From positions 28,445,186 to 28,509,185 of the forward strand of contig NC_052350.1 in the NCBI RefSeq assembly GCF_009727055.1: a stretch of DNA of 64,000 nucleotides. The letters run 5' to 3'. Under the pieces are notes generated by a model. That model worked only from the letters and a program-made list of their open reading frames with translations. It had not been told where the DNA came from and ran no database searches. Shown piece by piece: positions 45,204 through 57,537 of the stretch. Numbering within the stretch: the stretch's first letter is position 1; the number at the start of each line of letters is the position of its first letter. Both the position numbers and the translations under genes were made by a program. This DNA is from Benincasa hispida (lineage: Eukaryota; Streptophyta; Magnoliopsida; Cucurbitales; Cucurbitaceae).

Positions 45204-47005
45204 CTATTTAAACCCTTTAGTCACTAATCTTGCTTTAAACTTTACTTCATCATTCAGTAGACCTATGAACTTCCTCTTAAAAACCCATTTATAAGGAATA
45301 ATGCTTTTATCTGATGGTTTTTCAACTAACTCCCAAGTGTTATTCTTGTAGAGTGAGTTGAGTTCATGATTCATAGCTTCTGTTTGTTGTTTGTTGTCTT
45401 TACTATTCAAGGCTTCTTCATAGGTATTAGGATCCTCATCGGGAGTATCTATTGAAAAGCTAGCTATTGCAATCAACCCTTGCAAATCGAGTAGGGGGTC
45501 TGATAATTCTTCTTCCTCTGTCTTTTGTTAGGCTATAATCAGTCAAGTTCTTAGGTTGTTCTTCTTTTTCTTCTTGCAAGTGAGAGTTGGGAACACTTTC
45601 TGTTGGTAGCTTATCACCATTACTTGAATTGTTATACCTTGAATGAATCTCTCTTGATGGTTTGTAGAAGATGCATTCAAGTTGTAATCAATAGTATGCT
45701 TCAATCCTTCTGAATCCATATAAAGTTTATCTTCCTTAAAGATAACATCTCTACTAATTAGGCTTCTGTCATTAGAGAAATCCTATAGCTTGTAGCCGTT
45801 CAATCTTTCAGGGTAGCCTAAAAACATATACTTTAAATCCCTTGTTTCAATCTTGCTTTGTTTGATGTGAACAAAAGCAGTGCACTCAAAAGGCATTAGA
45901 TGAGTGAGATGAGGACCTGTTCCAGTCCATCTTTCTTCTGGAGTCTTCATGTTGATAGAAACACAGGGACTTCTGTTCATAATGTAGATAGCAGTGGCTA
46001 GTGCTTTAGCCCAGAAGTTTTCTGAGATGTTGGCTTCTAAGATCATCCATCAAAGTTCTGTTCATTCTTTTGACAACTCCATTTTGTTGAAGGGTGTATG
46101 CCACTATCCTATATCTAGAAATGCAAAACTCATTGCATAGAGAGTTAAAGTTATTTCTAAGGAACTCTAGGCCATTATCAGTCCTAAAGTATTTAATCTT
46201 CCTTTCTATTTGAGTTTTTAATTTAACTTTCCATATTTTAAAATATTCAAGAGTTTGATCTTTAGATTTTGGAGGATAGGTCCATACTTTCCTTAAAAAG
46301 ACATCTATTAAGGATAAGAAGTACCTTGAACCTCCCCAAGATAGAGTCTTTGTTGGTACCCCAAAGATCTCTATGTATGTAGTCAAGGACAGCTTCTAAA
46401 TAGTGTTCTCCTTTAGAGAACTTTAATCGTTTTGATTTTTCATAGATGCAATGATCATAGAAACCAAGCCTCTTCATTCATTTCGCTTGTATCAGCCCTT
46501 GCTTTTGCAACTCACTGAGACCTCTCTCACTAATATGTGAGAGTCTTAGATGCCATAATTCTAACTCATTATCTTTCTCAGATCCAAAAATCAAAGCATA
46601 CTTAGGTCTATTCACCTTTCTAACAATATATAAACCTTCTTTCTTCCTTCTAGTGAGAATAACTCTGTCTTGCTTCATTATCTCCAAGCATCCCTTTTCA
46701 ACATGAATGGAACAACCTATGTCATCAAGCATACCTAAAGAGATAAGATTTCTCTTCAGTTTTTGAATATGTCTAACACTTTTAAGGAGTACCTCCCTGT
46801 TGTTTGAGAGCTTCAATAACACTAAGACTACACCAATAATCTCACATTCTTGGCTATTTCCCATGTAAACTGATTCTCCCTCTTCTGATTTGTATTCAAC
46901 AAACCAGTTTTTCTTAAAGGTCATGCGATAGGTACACCCTGAGTCTAAAACCCAGTTTTCCTCCTCAGTTTCAATTTCCATGGCCTTCTGGTTGGTTTCT
47001 GCCAA
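45204..47005 (-). pseudogene. Copia protease-integrase-RT start, frameshifted
   Basis: 47005-46478: aspartic protease with WVLDSGCTYRM, then GAG-pre-integrase with LWHLRLSHISERGL. 46477-46006: integrase core with FLSLIDVF (first Asp) and FRTDNGLEF (second Asp). The third acidic residue is lost: the family's NGVAERMNRT appears as NGVVKRMNRT. 46046-45783: rest of the integrase with NFWAKALATAIYIMNRSP and a FLGYPE word. 45485-45204: RVT_2 start with AMNHELNSLYKNNTWELVE. The frames overlap rather than continue, showing at least two frameshifts. Confidence 0.75.
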
Positions 47006-47109
47006 GACCTCAATATATTCAAAGGTCTCATCTCCAATAGGACCATAGTTTCTCCCATGTTCCCTTCCTCTTCTATGATCATCTCTTGTAAAGTCTCTGT
47101 TTCAATTAG

Positions 47110-47888
47110 TTCTTCTTTGCTATAGGTTTATACCTTATGTTTTCATCTTTTCTAGAAGTTTTGCCCCTCTCATGACAAATTCTTTTAAAATGCCCTTCCT
47201 CGTGATATATGAAACACTTCAGTACTGTTTTTTCTTTTATTCATCCTTTGGCCTTTGTTGTTGTAATTCCTCTTGGAATGATTCCTCCCTTTAGAAAAAA
47301 GAGATTCTGCCTCACTGTTAATTTTATTCTCTACATTTAGCTCAATTTCCTTGCTTTTTAAGGTTGTTATGACTAAATTCACAGTTATGTTTTCTCTACC
47401 ATATTTCAATGTTGACTTCACTTATTTGTAGGCATCATGGATCGAGTTTATCAGAATAGAAACTTCACTTTCTGCCCCTAGCTTTTTTCCAGACTGATTG
47501 AGAGTATTGGTGAGTTTCTTGAACTCATCCAAGTTCTTGTCTAAGGTTTTGTTCTGGTTCATTTTGAAGGAAAAAGCTTCCCCTTATAAAGATTTTATTT
47601 TACAAGTCTTTCTTGTCATAAAGTGCCTTTAGCTTCTCCCAGATATCAAAAGCAGTGGTCTCATCAATCACCTATCTCGGTACAGTGTCAATGATGTTGA
47701 GGATGAATGTTCTGTAAGCAATTTCTTCTATAGTATCTTTTTCCTCTTTACTCAGATTTGCAGGGAGTGTCTTTGGGTCTTCTAAGGCCTTCAAAGCCTT
47801 CTGTGCTAAAAAAATGGCAGTGATCCTTTTCGCCCAAAGAGTAAAGTCACCATTCGAATTTTTCAATTTCAAACTTCGTTGTAGTCAT
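47110..47888 (-). pseudogene. Copia gag (UBN2-like) with damaged zinc knuckle
   Basis: ATG at 47888 (MTTTKFEIEKF), a frameshift within about 12 codons, then FTLWAKRITAIFLAQKALKALE. Later blocks include KKLNEFKKLT (about 47515) and a basic tail. The zinc knuckle around 47225-47180 reads CFIYHEEGHFKRIC, i.e. Tyr replaces the second Cys of CX2CX4HX4C. Stops interrupt the frame around 47430 and 47600. Confidence 0.65.
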
Positions 47889-48039
47889 TTTTATTTCCTT
47901 CCTTCTTCTAAGGCTCTTATACAAATTCTTGAAAAATAAAATGTATTTATTTATTGTTGAAAGTGTAAGCCATAACTAAGCTACTTCTTCATACATGAGT
48001 ATAATCCTTATGTTAAAACCATTTCTGAAGAAACTCTAA

Positions 48040-51000
48040 TGTGAGAACATTGAGCGGAAGCGGATTGACCAAATTTCATAATTTATTGAATGCAATGTTT
48101 TACAGTAAACAAGTAATAAGATATGTATTTAAATCTAAACTACAGCATGCTTTACAAGAAAATGATTTCAAGAAAACTTCACCTTTGAAGACCTTTTCTT
48201 CACGATTTCCCTCGAACGGATCACGAACTTCTTGAATACCTTCTTCAAGATAAATTTCGAACCAAAATCAGATACTACCACAATAGAAACCTTGGTATTC
48301 TCAGGGTGAGAACCCAGGAATAGTGGGCTCTGACTATTTTGGTTAAAAAGGAAAAATTAATGTGGAAGAGGAAGATTGAGAATTTTAAAAAATTCAAGAC
48401 AAACTCACAGAACACTTTTGTATTTTTCAATCGTTCAACCAATAGCAAAATGTAGAAGAAGAAGAAAAGCATTTTTTCTTTTTATTCTCCTTGTCATAAA
48501 AAATAACCATCACCCATTAATGTGGGTGGAGAGAAAATACGGGGAAAGGAGTTGTAACTCCCTTCCTTATTTTCTAAATAATAATAATAAAATAACAATA
48601 AGAGAACTAATTTATCATATTACACATATATAATATTATATGTTATTTCAAATATAACATATAACCTATAGTTTTAATATTGTATCACATACAATATAAA
48701 CTATAGTTTATTTTCTCTCATATATGGCGTTTAATATAACTCCTGTAGGAGTATATCAACATGCAGCGGAAACAACAAGGATAATAAGCATTCTAATTCA
48801 TTAATCTTGGATATAAATAAAGCATGCTCATACAATAATAATAAGGTTTCATGTCATACCTTTGTAGAACCTCTTTGAATCACGAATTCAACTGCAAATC
48901 TTCTCCAAAACTTGTTGTGAACCACCTCAAGATCTTCCCCACTATTCTCTTTGAGATTTAGATTGAGTTGTGGGACTCAAAATAAGCTTGAATGAAGGGA
49001 ACTTAGAGAAGAACTCACTGCACCATCCACTTTGAAGAATAACTTCTTCAATTCGAATTTTTCAGCAAAAACTTAAATGATGCATGCCTCAATTCCACTT
49101 CCATCTTCTCTATTTATTGCAAGACATTCATGAAAAGAAGAAGGTTGTATGAGGTGCAGCTCATGCTTGAAGTATTGAAGCTAGAGTCAAGTGGATGTTA
49201 AGTTAGCTACTTGGTTGATAGTGGAGAAATCCAACGTTTCCAATTATGTGTTTTTCCAATTTCAATTTTGATTTTTAAAGTCACTTTGATTTCAAATAAT
49301 TGAAAAAAATTATTAATTTTACAAAATTAATTTTCTAATAAAATTAATAATAAATAATTAAATAAATAATTTAATTAACTCTAATTAATTTAATATCAAA
49401 TATTAAATTAATTTTACACAAATTCCACCTTCATGAATTTAATATTTAAATCATATTTAAATATTAATTAAATTCTCCAATTCCATTTAATTCTAAAATT
49501 AAACGCGGAATTATATCTCATATAATTACTATTCTCTTAAGCTAATCCATTTATGAGCTAGTAGGGGGACCTTGTGGACCTACAGATCATGGTCTCCAAC
49601 GATCCGAGATTAATTGGCTAAACTCTTTACACCAAATTAACCCTCATTCGTTAACTAATGGGTCACTTCACTAAAGCCCATAGTTGCACTCCACTCACTG
49701 TAGATATATTATGTCCACTTGATATAACCATGATTAGTAAGTTAACCCTTCATAGGTTGTTCGTAATAACAGCTGGGTCAAATGTCTGTTTTACCCCCGA
49801 GATTACCTCTTGTTCCTTAAATTTCACTGATCCTCTAATGAACAATTGGTTTGTGATCCAATCAATAAACCGAGTCTTCTCGGGCCAGTGAGAAGGTGGG
49901 ACCCCTTATTCAAGACCCGGAGGCAGCATTTAAGGGAACAACCTCTCTACTATCCCTAAAAATGGGTAGAAGTGAATCCCGTCTTACACTTTATGTCCCT
50001 AGCTATCTACCCGGTCTTACCCCTGAAATGGAGGTTTATTGAGTCGGCGTTGTTAAGCCAACCCTCATCTATGAAAATCTAAGGATAATCTCGAATAAAT
50101 AAGATTTCATAGTTAGCTCAGGATTAAGGTCAAGTTACCTAGGTCATCGCTTTGAAATAGTCAGTCTTAAATAGTAAACGGCGTTATAAAGTAAGAGTGA
50201 TTGATTTCGTGGTCCGATCTTGTACAAATCCATTGCACAGGACACCCCCACTTCTCATGTTCTAACATGTACGAAGTAGGATCACATCCTCTGTAGCATT
50301 TTACAACTCTTTGTAACAACTACAAAGTGACCGCATCCGATAGTGTTACTAGAATAAGACACCCAACCTCATTCATATACTATAGATCATTTTGACTATT
50401 TACTCGAACCTGATCCACTTTTATGTCTCCACATAAAGTTCAAGTACTCATGTAATAATCATGGGTCTTTTAGTTTATTGGATTTCTAAAACAAAATAAG
50501 CAATACATATATTCAATAACAACTTATTGAATTTTCAGAATAAATTTTATTGTTTACAAACCATGAGTTTTAGGACATAAAATAGAACAAATCTTATTTA
50601 TATTAAATTTAACAAGTATGAATCTCATTCATAGAAAATATATTTGAATCTCATTCATAGAAAATATATTTGAATCTCATTCGAATATTTATTTCCTCCC
50701 ATTAAGTTATAATGTATCAAATACATTATAACAATTATATCACATATAATTGAAATAACTTAATTATATCATATATAATTAAATTTCTCTATTAATTTGA
50801 ACAATTCAATGGACCTGTAGCTTGAAGCTCCAACAGTACATGAATAATTAATTAAACTTTTTAATTACATTATTCACCATCCGTTAACTGTCGGACAACC
50901 CACTAAAGACCGACAACTACACTCTTCGCACTACAGTTGTGTCCATTAGATATAACCAATCAACAATACATGACTCTTCACAAATTGCTCGTAAGTACAA

Positions 51001-51825
51001 CTAGACCAAATTACCGTTTTGCCCTTGTAGTTACATTTAACTTCTTAAGTACCACTGATCCCTCTAATGAACAATATATCATAGTCCTACTATGACTAAA
51101 CTCCTATTGTGTTAGGAGAGGGTGTGGCGTCATATTGTTCAAGACTCGAAATCAGACCTTAAGGGGGCAATTTATCTACTTACCCCTACCTCGGGGAAGG
51201 AGTGAATTTCATCTTGTGTAGCTATGTTCCCAGCTCCCCAATCAGACGAATCTCCAAAATGGTAGGCTTGTTGAGTCGGCGATCTGGCCACTCCCACCCA
51301 TACAAATCAAAGGACCGCCCTCATAGGCAGGAGTTCACATCTCACTCAAGATTCAGGTTATGTTACCTATGGTAATCTTGGTGAAATGTAAGTCTCTATT
51401 ATGAACGGTGTTATATAATGAGACTAAACATTTCGTGGTCCGGTCTTATACAAACTCCTTTGTACAGAATATTCCCGCTCATATGTCTAATACATGAATG
51501 ATTTGGATCAGATCATTTGTAGCACTTTACAACAATTGTAACACCTATAAAGCGGGTCATACTCGTAGTGTCACTAGGATAAGGTACCCAACCTTATCCA
51601 TCTACTACAGACCTTTTAGGTTATCACTTAAACATGATCCACTTGTATGTCTCCACATACATGTTTAAGTTACAAAGATAACCTTGGATGTTATTTTATT
51701 AATTTGTGGTTAATGCAACTAAAATATCAAATATTTTATTAAATACATAAAGAGTTTATTTAACAATGTGTACAAACTATAGGACCCTACGAGATTTAGG
51801 GCATCAACCCCAATAATTTCTTACA
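48040..51825 (-). mobile_element. 5' LTR of the copia element, containing a nested LTR
   Basis: The - strand start near 51825 reads TGTAAGAAATTATTGGGGTT; the end near 48040 has 'ccgcttccgctcaatgttctc', shorter shared words of which occur in the 3' LTR. Without the nested insertion (48744-50589) the length is about 1.9 kb. It holds the shared LTR block near 50810-50850. The canonical PBS expected just below 48040 is not recognisable. Confidence 0.6.
48744..50589 (-). mobile_element. Copia LTR nested inside another LTR
   Basis: 'tgtaggagtatatcaacatg' then 'cagcgg' at the left, and 'gagttttaggacataaa' plus 'agaaca' at the right, parallel the solo LTR at 11361-13198 along most of its length. It interrupts the AT-rich U3 of the outer LTR. 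The flanking pentamers do not match, so the ends may be slightly misplaced or mutated. Confidence 0.65.
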
Positions 51826-53499
51826 GATTTTCACCTCTTTTATGTTGTTCTATTTTGCATGCAATCGAGAGAAGAAAAAGGGAGATTTCTTAGGGCTTAC
51901 CTTCGATGCTTAGAAGATCGTGTAAAGAACAGTAAAAGAAGATCAAGATGAACATATTACAAACAGAATTAAAGTGGTTCAACTTGATGCTTACATCCAC
52001 TGTGAAATCTCCAAGATTTTCATAAGTTCTTCAAGAATAAAATTACACAGATAAGTCTCCCTCACTAGCTCTCAACAATTTACTTTTCATCATTATTGGT
52101 TCTCTTATTTTTCGCAAAGGCTTCTTATTAATACACAAACGATAAGATTAATCTATTGTAATATGTTGAAGTAACAGAATGTTGTTTATCTGTTTTCACT
52201 CTTCAACGGTTCTTTTACTTCTTTAGCAGATTTTGTTGAGAGGCTTGAGCTGGTAATAACAAGACATAGACAAGTGAATTTGTCTTCAACTTCTAGGTAT
52301 AACAGGTTGAATGTGGAGATGCAAGCCATTGATGATGAGAATGTAGCACAAATATAGAAAGCTTGCATCGGATGACTAAAAATAAGCAAAGTACGCTTGA
52401 GAAGATTTAGCAACATTTACTCGAGTTTATGTGTAATAATCCATCCATGTCTTTAACTTAACAAAGTGACGTACCCAACTTCTCAGTGTTTATGATACAT
52501 TAATCTTATCTCTAAGATGCATGCTTAAGTTAAAATAGACAAAAGATTTTTATTTCTAGTTACAACCACTACTTTTCTTGTTTAATGATCTCCACAACCA
52601 CTTATTTTCTCAAGTGGTTAGCTATTTCTGCTTAAATCAATTGATCAGATGGATTCAAGTAATAAAATTATGTACCCATTAAACAAAATGAACTTCTACT
52701 TATGCAAAACTCGTGAGAATGTTGATTTATTCTTCCCAATCTATTAAGAATTTAGCAACTCATTGTGGAGAAAAGTGAGTACATAGATGAATGAGAAATA
52801 ATACAATTCATGTTTATATTAAGCTAATCATAATGTCAACATATTAATACAAATTCAAGAGAGAACATAGAAATAAATGTTTTAAAAAAGTAAGAGTGTC
52901 AAGCCGCCGGTCACAGTCTCCTGCTTCCTTTGGCTCTTGTGGTTGGTTGCTACACTTGTACTGGTGAAATGGAGGATAGAACTCTTTCTTTTTTAAGAAG
53001 ACGACTGAGTTGTCATCCAAAATTCTTCTTCAAAAAAAAAAAAAAAAAAATGGAGCTAGGGAGGTTGAAGACGATGAGAAAGTATCACACCTACAACTTC
53101 TTTGGCTTCCCTTGTCCATGTACAAGGTAATTAATCTGCTCGATTACATTTTCCTTTTTCCTTTTCAAGTTTATGATATTTCTTATTTTTTATGATATAT
53201 TTGGGTGGTTCATGCCTTGGCCTAGGAGTATAATCCAATATTTTATCGTGCTTTTCATACGAAATTCTAACTTCTTTTTCTTTCTAGCCTTTGGGCGTGT
53301 GAAGAAAATTAAGTTAATTGTACAAATAGCATTTGACAACATTACTTTGCTTCTTTTGTTCAAGTAGTATTATCTTTGGTATTAATTTTTGGATGATAAA
53401 AACTTTCCCCTAGCCTTCATACAAAATCACATTCACAAGACTAAGTAGAATTTTGTTGGAATAAATTATATGTGATCTTTCGTATAAATTTGCATTGTT
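51826..53499. other. Unclassified, partly copia-like non-coding sequence
   Basis: 51826-52110 resembles a copia LTR/leader ('gtggttcaacttgatgctta'). 52900-53110 is a higher-complexity stretch with a 19-base A run at 53032-53050, which could be the tail of an old retrocopy, but no protein is recognisable. Remaining sequence has no supported gene. Confidence 0.35.
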
Positions 53500-55860
53500 T
53501 CATGAAAAAATATGTCCTTTTGAAAATAACAAACTTGAAAAAGAGACACGACTATTCGAATGCCCACAAATAGTCTATAAATATGTCTCTTCTTCAAATT
53601 GCTTTTAACAACTTTTTCATAAGTATTTTTTTCTCGTAAAACTTTTCTCCCTTTTTATAAATTTGTGTAAGTTGAGTTTATTTTCACAAAGTGTAGTTCA
53701 TTGGATCTTGTGGACGGGGTGCTATTTTCATAAGAAAGTTAATCTGTTCTATCCGGAGAGATAATTACTCATGAAACTCAGGCATTAGAGTGAGAAAATT
53801 GTCTTACAATGTGAAGTCATCGGACTCAGATTCTTTTCGATATATCAAGTTCTATATTTTCTAAATTTTTTTAATGATATTATTCATACAACAATTTTAG
53901 TACATTTAGATTGTCAGTGTAACTTCTTATTTTTGTTCTTCATATATATAGAAGTAAGGTATCTAATTTAGTCTTTGATTTTACTAATCGGTTTTAATAG
54001 TCTACTTTAGTTTTTACATTGATTTCAAATCAGTGAGTATGCACCAATGACCATATGGGTGAAATTGTTCCATTATATCCATAAGCATTTATTTTGATCC
54101 GGTGATTTTTTTTTCCTTTTTATGTGCATATAGATTTCATAAAAATGATTCTGTTTTAGAATTTTATTTTTATTTATGTTATCATTTTGATACTGTTTTC
54201 CACATTTTTGGCACCATTGTTGAATTATATTTTAGATAAACATATGTATTGCTCTGTACATTACAGTGAGTTTGTTTCATATTCTTATTCTAATTATTTT
54301 GTTGTTGTTATTCAGTAAGTTATTTGGTTTTATTTGGTTTCTCCTTCAATTCTTTTCTCACTGCAATATTTTTTTCTTTCTTATTCTTTGAATTTTTTTC
54401 CTTCGTTTTTAACAACCGAAACGGAAAAAGAAAAAGGAAAAGAAGGATATTTCATGATAGGGTTGCATTCTCTATTCTATTACCGTGATAGTAGTGAGTT
54501 TATTATGATTACTATTATTATTATTTGACATGAGTTCACCATTTGACATATGTGGCAGTCAATTTTTATTTTATGTTCATTTTTACAATTATATGTATGA
54601 CAATGGTGATTTAAGCCATGAGTATTGTACAATTTATGTTATTTTTTTCTATTGGCTTATATTGATATGTTTCAATATCAAGCATAATGTTCTCATGTCG
54701 CTACGTTTAAAAAATAATGAATAATGTCTCACGTTTTATTTTGTGAAAACTTGTTCGGTAAAGTTATCTTTACTTCCCACATTTTATTTTGTGAAAACTT
54801 GTTCGGTAAAGTTATCTTTACTTTGGTTCCCAATTATTTGGTGATCATTTTCACATAAATGTCATCAACGATACAAAATCTTGTACTATTTTTTCTGGAA
54901 ATCATGGAGAAATTTAATTGCAATGATTCCAAATGATGATAAGATCTTTGACATTGTCAAGATTTTTGAAAGAACATATTATTGTAATGTTTGAAGGAGA
55001 AGGCAACAAAGAAAAGTTCCTTGCACTTGAGGCATAGAAACATATGCAAAATATTTATGCAAGAGCCGCATTTTGAGTGGACTAGATAACACACTATATA
55101 ATGTGTATAGTGGTGGATTTGGAAAAAAAATTATGGGAATCATTAGAGAAAAATAAAATATATAAGACAGAAGATGTTATAGCAATGACATTTATAGTCA
55201 GAAATTTTTTGATCTATAAAATGGTTTATTCCAAAATCAAGATAAGACACATTTTGTGAATATGTCTCCCCAGGGTTGAAGGTTAATTATATTTTATATG
55301 CAATTTCATATATGAAAAAAAATAGGAAATTCCTTGTGAATTATGGAAAGGTTGAAATCTTCTTAAAATCTTATGTTATTGTGGGATATTTGGGAAAAGT
55401 GACTATTCTTCAATTGATAACTCAAGTTTGATAATATTCGATAACAATTTAAGAAGAGGTTGGGATATGTTTGAGTTGGCTACAAAATTTTTGTACGGTA
55501 TTCTTAAAATGTCCTCTTTAGTGAATAATAATAAGTCTCAACATATATGATGAATACTTAATACAATCAAACAACTACCGTCTAGTGGAATTATCACAAT
55601 TGACTTTGTAAGGTCAGAAAATAACGTTGCGGATCCATTTGTAAAAGGCCTATCTAGAGAGCTGGTTGAAAGTTCATCAAGAATAATGGGATTAAAGCCT
55701 CTAATTTTAAAAAATTAACCAGAGAGACAACTCAACCTAGTTAACTGGAGATCCTAAGATCTAGGTTCAACAGGCAAATCGACCTTTGGATAACTTAGTG
55801 AGCACTATGTTGAATTTTTTTTCTTCTTAACGATTCTAAGGATGATGAGACAGTACAAGT
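53500..55860 (+). pseudogene. Highly decayed copia element, + strand
   Basis: LTR-like start with 'gtctataaatatgtctcttc' (about 53573) and a leader word 'gaagtcatcggactcagatt' (about 53812). Gag-like words: LDNTLYNVYSGG, YKTEDVIAMTFIV and IYKMVYSKI (about 55070-55240). After a large internal deletion, an RNase H end: TIDFVRSENNVADPFVKGLS and RELVESSSRIMGLKPL (about 55590-55720). Protease, integrase and RT palm are gone. Confidence 0.6.
54730..54825 (+). repeat. 48-bp tandem duplication
   Basis: Two adjacent copies of a unit with 'ttttattttgtgaaaacttg' and 'ttcggtaaagttatcttta' at a 48-base period, differing at one or two positions. It lies in the leader of the + strand copia relic. Confidence 0.85.
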
Positions 55861-55904
55861 GTGGTTTTAGGATAAACATTGTGCTTTTAATGATTTCTAT
55901 AAGT

Positions 55905-57410
55905 TGTTGAATAAGATGATAATGGAAAAAAACCATTTTTCCATTTTGTGCAATTTTCCAATTTTTCTATTTTCATCAAAAAATGATTTCAAAATCCACT
56001 TGGTTTTAAAATCGAAAATATTTTTAATTTTTAAAATTAATTTCATAAATTAATTTTCTAATAAAATTAATAAATAATTATTTAAATAATTCTAATTAAT
56101 TTAATATCAAATATTAAATTAATTTTTACACAAAGCTATCTTCATATATTTAAATCATATTTAAATATAAATTCTCCTATTCCATTTCATTCTATTTTGA
56201 ATGTTTCAAATTAACTTATCATGCTATTCTAAAGCTTATCCATTTACGAGCTAGTAGGAGGACCTCGCGGACCTACAAATAATGGGCTCCAACGATCCGA
56301 GATTAATGACTAAACTCACTATACCGAATTAATCCCCATTCGTTAACTAATGGGTCGCTCCACTATAGCTCATAGTTGAACTTCCCTCACTGTAGATATA
56401 TTATGTCTACTTAATAACCATAATCAGTAAGTCAATCCTTCACAGGTTGTTCGTAATCACAGCTGGGTCAAGATAACCGCTTTACCCGTTCCCACTGACT
56501 CTCTAATGAACAATTTTGATTCATAATACCTATGAATCAAGTCCTTTCTCTATCATGANCACTGTAGATATATTATGTCTACTTGATATAACCATAATCA
56601 GTAAGTTGATCCTTCACAGGTTGTTCATAATCACAATTGGGTCAAGATAACCGCTTTACCCGTTCCCACTGACTCTCTAATGAACAATTTTGATTCATAA
56701 TACCTATGAATCAAGTCCTTTCTCTATCATGAGAAGGCGAGACCCCGAATGTTCAAGACCTGAAATCAATACTTAAGAGAACAACCTATTTGTTAACCCT
56801 AAATCGGGTAGGAGTGAATTCCATCTTGCAGGGTTATGTCCCCAACTATTCAACCGGTCTTATCCCCAAAATGGGAGGTTTATTAAGCAGTGCTGTTGGA
56901 CTACTCTCACCCATGCAGATCAAAGGATAATCCCGAACAAATAGGAGTTCATAGCTAGCTCAGGATTAAGATCGAGTTAACCTAGGTTACTTAATAAATG
57001 AAATAGTCAGTTTTAATAGGGTCGTTATAAAGAAAAGTGACTATTTTCGTGGCCCAGTCTATATGCAAACTCATTGCTAGGATACTCCCACTCACATGTC
57101 TCAACATGAATGATTTGTAGATCACATCATTTGTAGCATTTTACAACCTTTTGTAACAACTACAGAGTGAGTCATATCCAATAGTTTACCAGGTTGAGAT
57201 ACCCAATTTTATCCATATACTTATTAGACCATTTAGGCTATATACTGTTAACTTGATCCTGTTTATGTCACCACATAAAATTAAAGTATTCAGACTATAG
57301 CGATGGATATGTTTATTGGATTTTCATAATAGAATGCAAAATCAATAACTTATTATTATTGATAAATAAAATGTTTAACACAAACTGCAAGTTCTAAGAC
57401 ATTCCCAACA
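55905..57410 (-). mobile_element. 3' LTR of the second - strand copia element, truncated at its 3' end
   Basis: The - strand start TGTTGGGAATGTCTTAGAAC at 57410 directly follows a purine tract. Similarity to the LTRs at 11361 and 48744 runs leftward to about 55905 and then stops, so about 450 bases (TATA to LTR end) are missing. Part of the LTR is duplicated around the N at 56559. Confidence 0.7.
56388..56732. other. Direct duplication around a single N (assembly join)
   Basis: 56388-56558 and 56560-56732 are near-identical copies (about 171 and 173 bases; a few differences such as 'ctacttaataacc' against 'ctacttgatataacc') separated by one N at 56559. This pattern suggests an unmerged contig overlap. 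Confidence 0.8.
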
Positions 57411-57420
57411 ATCTCCCACT
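57411..57420 (-). promoter_or_regulatory. Polypurine tract
   Basis: - strand AGTGGGAGAT immediately upstream of the LTR start at 57410, identical to the tract at 43892-43901. Confidence 0.75.
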
Positions 57421-57537
57421 CGGACTAAAACCCTAGTGAGAACAAATATATACAATATAATGTTGAGAAATATAAAGGGAAAATACAATAAACTAGGGTA
57501 TCTATAATACCATAGATATTCTCCCACTTGCCCTAGT

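Larger units (their letters stand above)
41449..51825 (-). mobile_element. Copia element, - strand, with collapsed RT and a nested LTR
   Basis: Order on the - strand: 5' LTR (51825-48040), a poor or lost PBS near 48030, gag (47888-47110), protease and GAG-pre-integrase (47005-46478), integrase (46477-45783), start of RT (45485-45204 and shreds to about 44880), non-coding region, PPT (43905-43892), 3' LTR (43891-41449). RT lacks the catalytic palm region. I found no matching target duplication at the two ends, so borders are approximate. Confidence 0.7.

Noticed and set aside
41449..51825. Searched for a 5-bp target duplication around the whole copia element
   Set aside because: The flanks (acata on the left, gattt or ataat on the right) do not match, so none is claimed.
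52900..53110. Possible short host exon followed by an A run (retrocopy)
   Set aside because: No recognisable protein in either frame, no flanking duplication found; left as unclassified.
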